Shown one piece after another: positions 1 through 5,666 of a DNA stretch of 5,842 nucleotides. The translations under genes and the position numbers were made by a program. Under the pieces are notes generated by a model. The model was not told where the DNA came from, did no database searches, and saw only the letters and a list, made by a program, of their open reading frames with translations. Positions within the stretch are counted from its first letter, which is position 1, and each line of letters opens with the position of its first letter. The stretch is from Pseudomonadota bacterium (GTDB lineage Bacteria; Pseudomonadota; Alphaproteobacteria; Rhizobiales; Xanthobacteraceae), in assembly GCA_023432885.1 (NCBI GenBank), contig JAEZEU010000374.1, forward strand, positions 1 through 5,842. Direction: 5' to 3'.

Positions 1-279
1 GGCAGCGGCGCCGTGGATTACCCGGCGTTCTATTCCTATGCCTATCCGGAACCGCAGGGCTTTCGGACCGCCACGGTGAAGCCGGCCGCTGCATTCTTCA
101 GCGGCGACCTAGGTGAATTTGTTCTGCCCTATGATTCCGTGCGCACGGCCGGCAATCCCGACGGCACGCTGCTCGAGTTTCTGCAGAGCACTTATGAGGC
201 TGCGGCGGTGGCGGCGAAATGGGATCGCGACGCGCTCGAATGTGCGCCGGGAGCGCCGGGTGTGGTGCGGGAGATCTAA
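1..279 (+). CDS. DUF5996 family protein, C-terminal part (5' end outside window)
   Basis: The frame is open from base 1 and ends at TAA 277-279, giving 92 visible residues. It resembles the C-terminal end of DUF5996 proteins as I know them: a Y-A-Y-P-E-P-x-G-F segment, a P-A-A-A-F-F-S-x-x-L-G-E-F-x-L-P-Y-D-x-V-R block, then L-L-E-F-L-Q-S-T-Y-E-A-A-A and W-D-R-D-A-L-E near the end. A GTG lies at 13, but the frame and the family-like sequence continue in front of it to the window edge. I therefore read this as a gene whose start lies upstream, not as a short gene starting at 13. Members are usually around 300 residues, so about two thirds is missing. The biochemical function of the family is unknown to me. 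No membrane segment is visible in this part. Confidence 0.85.
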   Translation, partial: GSGAVDYPAFYSYAYPEPQGFRTATVKPAAAFFSGDLGEFVLPYDSVRTAGNPDGTLLEFLQSTYEAAAVAAKWDRDALECAPGAPGVVREI

Positions 280-297
280 TAGCGCCTTCGCGCGCTA
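280..297 (+). terminator. Small hairpin just after the DUF5996 stop; possible weak terminator
   Basis: TAGCGC at 280-285 and GCGCTA at 292-297 form a perfect 6-bp inverted repeat around the loop CTTCGC, starting on the base after the stop codon. No T-run follows; the next bases are C-rich. It is therefore not a canonical intrinsic terminator and may only stabilise the mRNA 3' end. The position is suggestive, the structure alone is weak. Confidence 0.3.
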
Positions 298-327
298 CAC
301 CCACGCCCGCCCTGACGCACTGGCTCC

Positions 328-352
328 GCAACTTTTGCGAAGGTGAGGCGTT
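328..352 (+). promoter_or_regulatory. Candidate EcfG (general stress sigma factor) promoter for the DUF2171 gene
   Basis: GCAAC at 328-332 and CGTT at 349-352 are separated by 16 bases. The known alphaproteobacterial EcfG consensus is about GGAAC-N16/17-CGTT, so this is one mismatch in the -35 and a perfect -10 at an accepted spacing. The -10 ends 32 bases before ATG 385, which would give a short leader holding the ribosome binding site. A CGCAA/TTGCG inverted repeat with a 3-base loop (327-339) overlaps the -35. A short motif can arise by chance, so this is a hypothesis. Confidence 0.4.
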
Positions 353-384
353 CTGATTGCTTCAGCAATGAAGGACAGCACAAG

Positions 385-624
385 ATGGCCAGTGCAGCAG
401 AAATCAGGGAACATATGGACGTCATCTCGTCGGATCGAAAGACCGTTGGCAAGGTCGATCATATGGAGGGAAGCGACAAGATCAAGCTGACCAAGCAGAG
501 CTCTCCGGATGGACAGCACCATCACTTCATTCCGCTGGCGTGGGTCGATCATGTCGACCAACACGTTCACCTGAACAAGTCAGGCGCGGACGTCACCGCA
601 CACTGGCAGCACGGCAGCGAGTAG
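385..624 (+). CDS. DUF2171 domain-containing small protein
   Basis: A 79-residue soluble protein that is essentially one DUF2171 domain. It shows an I-R-E-H-M-D-V-I start, the V-G-K-V-D-H-M-E-G turn, an I-K-L-T-K strand, the H-H-H-F-I-P-L-A-W-V-D-H-V core and a final V-H-L strand. The fold of such domains is thought to be a small PRC-barrel-like beta structure; a molecular function is not established. Ten of 79 residues are histidine, three in a row at the centre, which would allow metal binding but does not prove it. I chose ATG 385 because AAGGA at 371-375 sits 9 bases ahead and the domain begins within a few residues. The in-frame GTG at 343 adds 14 unrelated residues and overlaps the candidate promoter. 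There is no signal peptide or membrane segment. The gene faces the end of the large minus-strand gene and looks monocistronic. Confidence 0.85.
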   Translation: MASAAEIREHMDVISSDRKTVGKVDHMEGSDKIKLTKQSSPDGQHHHFIPLAWVDHVDQHVHLNKSGADVTAHWQHGSE

Positions 625-645
625 GACAACAGCGAGTAGCACCAG
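616..645 (+). repeat. 15-base imperfect tandem duplication over the DUF2171 stop
   Basis: AGCGAGTAG occurs at 616-624 and again at 631-639, one 15-base period apart. The second copy places another TAG (637-639) in the same frame as the true stop at 622-624. It looks like a small slippage duplication of the gene end, with a back-up stop as a by-product. Confidence 0.5.
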
Positions 646-683
646 CTCGCCTCGAGAAGTCCCGCCGACATGCTCACGGCGAG

Positions 684-698
684 CGGGCCTGATGCCCG
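684..698. terminator. Weak GC hairpin between the convergent genes
   Basis: CGGGC at 684-688 and GCCCG at 694-698 flank a 5-base loop, in the 107-base gap between the DUF2171 stop and the end of the GAF-GGDEF-EAL gene. It is the only compact GC-rich stem I found that could serve either strand here. Neither strand has a T-run after it, so it falls short of an intrinsic terminator, and termination may depend on Rho. Confidence 0.2.
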
Positions 699-731
699 GC
701 GTCAAGCTGCTGCAGTGCCAACCCGCGAGGT

Positions 732-3700
732 TCAGACGGTGCGCTTCTGCCCTGACATGTCCGGCTCGCCATCATCGACAGGCTGCAGCGGCGGCGAGGC
801 CAATTCGGCGCTCGCGCGCAGCAGCTCGGCAAGCTCCCGCGCCGGCACCGGCCTGCTGACGATAAAGCCCTGCATCTCGTCACAACCGTGGTCGCGGAGG
901 AAGTCCTGCTGCTCGACCGTTTCCACGCCCTCGGCCACGACCGTCATGCCGAGCGCCTTGCCCATGCTGATGATGGCCTGTGCGATCGCCTGATCCTCGG
1001 GATCATCGGCGAGATCGCGAACGAAGGAGCGGTCGATCTTGATCGTGTCGATCGGGAACTGCTTCATCAGCGACATCGAGGAATGACCGGTGCCGAAATC
1101 GTCGATCGCGATGCGGATGCCGCGGCTCTGGATCGCGTCGAGCACGCGAACGGCGCGTGAAACGTTGCGCATCACCATGCTCTCGGTGACCTCGAGCTGC
1201 AGCAGCACGGCCGACATGCCGCTGGCAGCCAGCGCCTCGTCGATGTCCTGCAGCAGATGCGGGTCGGCGAACTGACGCGGCGACAAGTTCACGGCCATTG
1301 ACACCGGACGGAGGCCGCGGCGCTGCCAGGCCATGTTCTGCGCGCAGGCTTCCTTCAGCACCCAGCGTCCGATCGGCACGATCAGCCCGATTTCCTCCGC
1401 CAGCGGAATGAACTGCATTGGCGACACGATGCCCAGATCAGGATGTTCCCAGCGCAGCAGCGCTTCCACGCCGGTGATCTGCCCGGTCAACATGTCGACT
1501 TTCGGCTGGTAGCACAGCGAGAACTGGCCGCGCTCCAGTGCGCGCCGCAGCGCCGTTTCCAGCGTCAGGCGTTCGATCGACTGCACCTTGATGTCGCGAC
1601 TGAAGAAACGGAAGCCGTTCTTGCCGTCCTCCTTGGCGAGATACATCGCCATATCGGCATTCTTGGTTAGCGTTTGCGCGTCGATGCCGTCGGTCGGATA
1701 GACCGCGATGCCGATCGAGGCCGTGGTGTGGCACTCATGGCCGCCCAGCTGCACCGGCTGGCTCAGGGCTGAAAGAAGCTCGCTGGCGACCTGCTCGATA
1801 GTGTTCCGCTCCCTCGTCTCATCAAGGACGACGACGAATTCGTCGCCGCCAAGCCGCGCCACCACGTCGCTGGCTCGAAGCGTGCCGCGGAGACGATGGG
1901 CGACTTCCACCAGCAGCATGTCGCCGGCCTCATGGCCGAGCGAATCATTGATCACCTTGAAGCGGTCGAGGTCGATGAACAGCAGCGAAAATCTTCGTGC
2001 ATGGCGTTGCGCAGACTCAATGGTGTGGCGCAGCAGGCCGTTGAACATCTCACGGTTGGGCAGGCCGGTCAGGCTGTCATGCGAGGCGAGATATTCGATG
2101 CGCTCGTCCGCCTTCCTTTTCTCGTCGGCACGATCGAAATTCTTCAGCGCGAACGACACATTGCTGGTCATGCGTTCCAGCATTTCGACGAATTCCGGGG
2201 TGAAGGTATCTATCTCCGATGAAACGAAAAACATCACCCCGATGACGCGACCGCCGACGACCAGCGGAAATGACGCGCCAGATTTTGCGCCATCCTGGCG
2301 CGCGCGGTCATGAAAGGCCATGGTCCCTTCGTTCGCCAGATAGTCGTTCGCGATACAGGGCTGGCCGGAGCGGAACGCCGTCCCCGACAGCCCCTGTCCC
2401 TCCGGAAGGGCTGGATTGATCGATATCTGCGCCGAGCGTGCGCTATCGGCCGTAGGGCCGGCGGCGGCTACGATGTCCATGAAGTCGCTGTCCGGCCGCG
2501 CCAGCGCGATGTTGGTAGAGGTGAACCTGCCGCCCTGGGCGGCGGCGTCGCACACCAGTTCAAACAACTGCTGGCGCGACCTGGCGCGCACGATAGCCTC
2601 GTTGGTTGCGCTCAGCGCCGCGAGCATTCGGGCCAAACGCTCCTTTTGCTTTTCACTGCGCGCCTTTTCGTCGGCCCGATCGAAGTTGCCGAACGCAAAG
2701 GCGACGTTATCGGCGAGCCGCTGCAGCAATTCGGTAAATTCGGCCGTGAACGTGTCCGGCTCGGAGGAGACGAACAGCATGACACCGACAGGCTGCTGCT
2801 CGATCAACAGCGGAAATGCCGCGCCGGATCGCGCGCCGTCGCTCTGGATCGCCTGCCGGAACACAGTGCTGGGGCCGTCGGCGAGAAAATCGTTGACGAC
2901 GCTGGCCTTGCGCGCTCGAAACGCGGTGCCGCATACACCGCGTCCTTCCGCATGCGCCTCGCTGGTTGAGACCTTCAGCCGCCGCGCGTTATGGGCTGTC
3001 GGGCCGGCCGATGCCGCGACCGTGAAATGATCGTTGCCCGCCTGCGCCAGCAGGATGCTTGCCGAGTTGAATCGTCCCCCCTTGGCCGCCGCCTCGCAGA
3101 CGAGTTCGTAAAGCTCGGCGCGGGACTTTGCGCGCATGATGGCTTCATTGGTGGCGCTGAGCGCCGCGTACATGCGCGTGAGCCTCTGCTTCTGCTCGTC
3201 CGATCGCGCCTTCTCGGCGGCGCGCTCGAAATTGTCGAGTCCGAAGGAGACGTTCTCGGCGATCCGCGAAAATAGTGCGATGATCTCCTCGTCCGCGGCC
3301 CACGCCCGGCCGACGAAGAACATCAGCACGCCAATACTCCTTCCACCCTTGATCATGGGAACGGCGATGCAAGCCATGGCGCCGGCCTCGCGCCGCGCCT
3401 CCGCCCAGGCGCCGCTGTTGGCCGCGATGTCGAGATTGACTGCGGATTTCTGCGTCCGGAATGCCTCGCCGGCGATGCCGCGGCCGTATGCATTTTCCGG
3501 ATCGATCGAGAACTTTGTTCGGGTGATGAGGTCGATGGATTTGCCGGTCCAGGCTACCGGTTTCAGCCAGGTCGAGCCCTCCTCGGCCAGCAAGGCTACG
3601 GTGGCGAACGACTTGCCGCTATGCACGGCTGCATCACAGACGCGCTGATAGAGCTCGAGTTCGGTCTTGGCGCGGAGGATTGCTTCGTTCGTCGCGCTGA

Positions 3701-4283
3701 TCGCGCCGAACATCAGCGTCAGGCGGCGCATTGCCCGCTCGCTCTCCAAGCGCGAGGCTTCATGATCGAAATTGTCGAGCGCGAACGAGATATTCTTCGA
3801 CATCCGCTCCAGCAAGGAGACGATCTCCTCATTGAGTGAGCCCGCCTCTCGCTTGGTAACCAGGAACACTCCGACGCACTTGCCGTTGCAGGTGAGCGGC
3901 ATCGCCGCCGCCGCGCCGACGCGACCTTCGCTCGCACTCTGGCGCCAGGCCAGCGAGCGCACGTCATTCAGAAAGTCATTGCTGATGCATACTTTGCCGT
4001 CACGGAAGGCCTGACCGCTCACGCCGGCGCCTTCCGGCGTACTGGCGTCGACCGAAATCTCGATGCTGCGCAGCCGGACGGCGTCCTCGCCGATGCCGGC
4101 AACGAAGCGCAGCAGATTGGTGCCGGGCACGTGCAGGAAGATGGTCGCGGCAAGGAAGTCTCCACCCGAGAAAGCTGCCTCGCAGACTTTCGCGTAGAGT
4201 TCTTGTGGCGATTTCGCGTACAGGATCGCCTCGTTCGTGGCGTTCAACGCCGCAAGCGTACGCGCGGTATTCGACTCCAACAC
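732..4283 (-). CDS. Multi-GAF sensor diguanylate cyclase/phosphodiesterase (4x GAF-GGDEF-EAL)
   Basis: A 1183-residue protein that should make and/or break cyclic di-GMP. Order: four tandem GAF units (about residues 9-190, 191-370, 371-552, 553-732), GGDEF domain (about 732-895), EAL domain (about 903-1155), short polar tail. The GGDEF motif is intact at 812-816, with an RxxD inhibitory site (R803, D806) exactly five residues ahead, so product inhibition is plausible. The EAL motif is E940-A-L; other expected active-site residues are visible: N999, E1031 in E-V-T-E-S, D1061-D1062 in D-D-F-G-T-G, K1082 in K-I-D, E1118 and E1121 in A-E-G-V-E-T, Q1138 in Q-G-F. Both activities look possible; which dominates cannot be read from sequence. 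No signal peptide or membrane helix is visible, so it is likely cytoplasmic with GAF ligands as input. I recognise no bilin or haem signature. Start is GTG 4283 with GAGGAAG just upstream; an in-frame stop lies at 4314-4316. The gene stands alone on this strand. Confidence 0.95.
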   Translation of the reverse strand: MLESNTARTLAALNATNEAILYAKSPQELYAKVCEAAFSGGDFLAATIFLHVPGTNLLRFVAGIGEDAVRLRSIEISVDASTPEGAGVSGQAFRDGKVCISNDFLNDVRSLAWRQSASEGRVGAAAAMPLTCNGKCVGVFLVTKREAGSLNEEIVSLLERMSKNISFALDNFDHEASRLESERAMRRLTLMFGAISATNEAILRAKTELELYQRVCDAAVHSGKSFATVALLAEEGSTWLKPVAWTGKSIDLITRTKFSIDPENAYGRGIAGEAFRTQKSAVNLDIAANSGAWAEARREAGAMACIAVPMIKGGRSIGVLMFFVGRAWAADEEIIALFSRIAENVSFGLDNFERAAEKARSDEQKQRLTRMYAALSATNEAIMRAKSRAELYELVCEAAAKGGRFNSASILLAQAGNDHFTVAASAGPTAHNARRLKVSTSEAHAEGRGVCGTAFRARKASVVNDFLADGPSTVFRQAIQSDGARSGAAFPLLIEQQPVGVMLFVSSEPDTFTAEFTELLQRLADNVAFAFGNFDRADEKARSEKQKERLARMLAALSATNEAIVRARSRQQLFELVCDAAAQGGRFTSTNIALARPDSDFMDIVAAAGPTADSARSAQISINPALPEGQGLSGTAFRSGQPCIANDYLANEGTMAFHDRARQDGAKSGASFPLVVGGRVIGVMFFVSSEIDTFTPEFVEMLERMTSNVSFALKNFDRADEKRKADERIEYLASHDSLTGLPNREMFNGLLRHTIESAQRHARRFSLLFIDLDRFKVINDSLGHEAGDMLLVEVAHRLRGTLRASDVVARLGGDEFVVVLDETRERNTIEQVASELLSALSQPVQLGGHECHTTASIGIAVYPTDGIDAQTLTKNADMAMYLAKEDGKNGFRFFSRDIKVQSIERLTLETALRRALERGQFSLCYQPKVDMLTGQITGVEALLRWEHPDLGIVSPMQFIPLAEEIGLIVPIGRWVLKEACAQNMAWQRRGLRPVSMAVNLSPRQFADPHLLQDIDEALAASGMSAVLLQLEVTESMVMRNVSRAVRVLDAIQSRGIRIAIDDFGTGHSSMSLMKQFPIDTIKIDRSFVRDLADDPEDQAIAQAIISMGKALGMTVVAEGVETVEQQDFLRDHGCDEMQGFIVSRPVPARELAELLRASAELASPPLQPVDDGEPDMSGQKRTV
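2088..4259 (-). repeat. Fourfold tandem repeat encoding GAF units (period 180-182 codons)
   Basis: Inside the GAF-GGDEF-EAL gene the same unit occurs four times: 3714-4259, 3174-3713, 2628-3173 and 2088-2627. Each opens with a helical module of the form A-T-N-E-A-I-x-x-A-(K/R), then L-(Y/F)-x-x-V-C-(D/E)-A-A and usually G-G. The N-E-A-I mark falls at residues 17, 199, 379 and 561. Each unit then has a G-x-(S/A/C)-G-x-A-F-R block, a V-G-V/I-G-V strand and a closing F-x-x-x-N-F-(D/E) helix. Units 3 and 4 are the closest pair, sharing A-G-P-T-A, G-T-A-F-R, F-V-S-S-E-x-D-T-F-T and N-F-D-R-A-D-E-K. Unit 2 is the odd one, with N-L-D in place of the N-D-(F/Y)-L seen in the others. Stepwise internal duplication is the likely origin. 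Confidence 0.85.
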
Positions 4284-4287
4284 CGGA

Positions 4288-4294
4288 CTTCCTC
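4288..4294 (-). promoter_or_regulatory. Ribosome binding site fixing the GTG start of the GAF-GGDEF-EAL gene
   Basis: On the minus strand this reads GAGGAAG and lies 4 bases ahead of GTG 4283-4281. It supports the GTG as the real start. No other in-frame start is available between it and the stop at 4314-4316. Confidence 0.7.
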
Positions 4295-4330
4295 GGCCAG
4301 CACCAGCGGGGAATTAATGCGTGCGAGATG

Positions 4331-4358
4331 CCTAAACGCAGGTTAGGACGATTCCTAA
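4331..4358. promoter_or_regulatory. CCTAA/TTAGG array, candidate operator
   Basis: Three half-sites alternate in orientation: CCTAA 4331-4335, TTAGG 4343-4347 and CCTAA 4354-4358. The starts are 12 and 11 bases apart, about one helical turn. The right pair extends to a perfect inverted repeat TTAGGA-CGAT-TCCTAA (4343-4358). It lies 48-75 bases upstream of the GTG start of the GAF-GGDEF-EAL gene, where a repressor or activator could act on that promoter. I do not recognise the binding factor. Confidence 0.4.
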
Positions 4359-4424
4359 GTTGCGGATCAGAGTAAATGCCAGCCGAACGCGGCCGGTCGG
4401 AAACCAATTGCTTACCTTGTTCTA

Positions 4425-4445
4425 GCCGGGTCCCGGCGGCGCCGG
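4425..4445. repeat. Overlapping GC-rich palindromes
   Basis: GCCGGG-T-CCCGGC (4425-4437) overlaps CCGGC-GGC-GCCGG (4433-4445). Only one of the two stems could form at once. There is no following T-run on either strand, so it is not a clear terminator. It could be a protein site, part of a leader structure, or simply GC-rich chance. Confidence 0.3.
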
Positions 4446-4587
4446 AGCGGCGTCGCGGCAGCGGACCAGCGTTGCATTGCCTGCATTGCGCCCAAGAATC
4501 TGCCCGGAGGCAATTGCTAAGACCACAGTGCTTTGAGACCATGCGCGTCCGCTAACGAGCAAGACCGCAACCAACGCGGGCGGCGCC

Positions 4588-4595
4588 AGAGGAAA
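4588..4595 (+). promoter_or_regulatory. Ribosome binding site deciding the dehydrogenase start
   Basis: AGAGGAAA lies 6 bases ahead of ATG 4602. It selects that ATG over the in-frame upstream start at 4533, which would add 23 residues rich in Arg and Gln that do not resemble the family. Confidence 0.75.
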
Positions 4596-4601
4596 CCCCC
4601 G

Positions 4602-5654
4602 ATGCCAATCATCCAGGCCGATCGTCTCACGCGCATCGGCGCAGCGCTGCTCAGGGCTGCTGGCGCCTCCGACGAGGAGGCCAATGCGGTCGCGGCCGGC
4701 TGCGTCAACGCCAATCTCGCCGGCCATGACTCGCACGGCATGATCGCGATCCCGACCTATATCGACCGAATCAAGGCAGGGCACATCGTACCCGGCGCGA
4801 AATGGACCATCGTGCAGGAATCGCCGACCACGACCGTGATCGACGGCCATTGGGGCTTTGGCTTTCATGTCAATACCAAGGCCATGGAGCTGACCATCGC
4901 CAAGGCGAAGACGGCCAACGTCGCCGCCTGCACCGTGTTTCGGCAAAGCCATGTCGGCCGGCTCGCCGCTTATCCCCTGATGGCGACACGCGAGGGCATG
5001 ATCGCCCTTGCTACTGCCGATTCCGGACGCTCGCCCAAGCATGTTGCACCGTTCGGCGGACGGGAGGCACGCCTCGGCACCAATCCGATTTCTATCGCCG
5101 TGCCGTCCGATCTCGAAGCGCCGTTCTATCTCGACATGGCGACCTCGGCGGTCGCCGCCGGCAAGATCCAGCTCGCGGTTGCCCGCGGAGAGCAAATTCC
5201 GACCGGCTGGATCATCGATGCCGAGGGACGCCCCACCACAGACCCCACGCAATATCGCAACGGCGGCGCGCTACTGCCGCTCGGCGGCACCGAAGGCTAC
5301 AAAGGCAGCGGGCTCGCCGCGATGGTCGAAGTGCTGTGCGGATTGCTGACGGGCCTGGGCTTCGGCGTCGAGCCAAGCGGCCGGCATAATGACGGCGTGT
5401 TCATGGCGGTGTTCAACGTTGCCGCCTTCCGCCCGCTCAAGGACTTCAAGAAGGAAGTCGCCGATTTCGCGCGGTACCTGAAATCGACGCCGCCATCGGA
5501 GGGATCGAAAGGCGTGTTCTATCCCGGCGAGGTCGAACATCTGCGCGAGCTCGAGCGCCGGCGCAACGGCATCGAGATCGAGGACGCAACCTGGGAGAAG
5601 CTGCGCGCGCTCGCGGGCGAGTACAAGATCGCCGGCGAACTGGGACTTGCGTGA
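4602..5654 (+). CDS. Ldh_2-family malate/lactate/ureidoglycolate-type dehydrogenase
   Basis: A 350-residue cytoplasmic NAD(P)-dependent oxidoreductase of the Ldh_2 (malate/L-lactate/sulfolactate/ureidoglycolate) family, which interconverts a 2-hydroxy acid and a 2-oxo acid. Length is normal (usually about 330-360). Visible family blocks: G-H-D-S-H-G-M at 41-47; S-H-V-G-R at 116-120, where the His is the likely catalytic one by analogy with characterised members; G-T-N-P-I-S-I-A-V-P at 159-168; D-M-A-T-S-A-V-A-A-G-K at 178-188, part of the cofactor region; G-Y-K-G-S-G-L-A-A-M-V-E at 232-243. The H-V-G-R-L form and the G-W-I-I-D-A-E-G-R-P-T-T-D-P stretch recall the YbiC (HcxB) branch more than ComC or AllD, but the substrate cannot be fixed from sequence. 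No signal peptide or frameshift is seen. A flavin monooxygenase gene starts 12 bases after the stop, so the two are probably co-transcribed and the enzyme may handle a product of the same catabolic route. Confidence 0.92.
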   Translation: MPIIQADRLTRIGAALLRAAGASDEEANAVAAGCVNANLAGHDSHGMIAIPTYIDRIKAGHIVPGAKWTIVQESPTTTVIDGHWGFGFHVNTKAMELTIAKAKTANVAACTVFRQSHVGRLAAYPLMATREGMIALATADSGRSPKHVAPFGGREARLGTNPISIAVPSDLEAPFYLDMATSAVAAGKIQLAVARGEQIPTGWIIDAEGRPTTDPTQYRNGGALLPLGGTEGYKGSGLAAMVEVLCGLLTGLGFGVEPSGRHNDGVFMAVFNVAAFRPLKDFKKEVADFARYLKSTPPSEGSKGVFYPGEVEHLRELERRRNGIEIEDATWEKLRALAGEYKIAGELGLA

Positions 5655-5666
5655 GAGGAGAGGCGC

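Larger units (their letters stand above)
4284..4601. other. Divergent intergenic region (318 bases)
   Basis: This stretch separates the minus-strand GAF-GGDEF-EAL gene from the plus-strand dehydrogenase gene and must carry the promoters of both if each is transcribed from here. I found no coding frame I would trust. It holds the CCTAA/TTAGG array (4331-4358), GC-rich palindromes (4425-4445), TGCATTGC twice at a 9-base step (4473-4480, 4482-4489) and CAATTGCT twice (4405-4412, 4511-4518). No convincing -35/-10 pair is visible on either strand. The best plus-strand try, TTGCAT 4472-4477 with AAGAAT 4494-4499, is poor. Confidence 0.7.

Noticed and set aside
343..384. Upstream GTG start for the DUF2171 gene
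   Set aside because: The added 14 residues do not belong to the domain, the GTG lies within the candidate promoter, and ATG 385 has a well-placed AAGGA.
1708..2969. Long plus-strand open frames of about 200 residues (1708-2313, 2310-2969, 2416-3030) opposite the GAF-GGDEF-EAL gene
   Set aside because: They are antisense to a strongly conserved coding sequence, show low-complexity Ser/Arg/Ala-rich translations with no recognisable domain, and are expected by chance in high-GC DNA.
2088..4259. Regular repeats considered as a CRISPR or satellite array
   Set aside because: The period is about 540 bases, the repeats are protein-coding and diverged, and they match GAF domains; there are no short identical repeats with unique spacers.
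4335..4363. EcfG-like GCAAC...CGTT pair on the minus strand ahead of the GAF-GGDEF-EAL gene
   Set aside because: The spacer is 20 bases, outside the usual 16-17, and the -35 already has a mismatch, so chance is the better explanation.
4000..4542. Minus-strand frame of 180 residues extending upstream of the GAF-GGDEF-EAL start
   Set aside because: It overlaps the first GAF unit in another frame and is Arg-rich and featureless, so it is a shadow frame and not an extra upstream gene.
4533..4601. Upstream start for the dehydrogenase
   Set aside because: The added residues are Arg/Gln-rich and unlike the family N terminus; ATG 4602 has AGAGGAAA 6 bases ahead.
4422..5252. Minus-strand open frame of 276 residues across the intergenic region and the dehydrogenase gene
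   Set aside because: Most of it is antisense to the clearly conserved dehydrogenase; the translation shows no family I recognise and no good ribosome binding site was seen.
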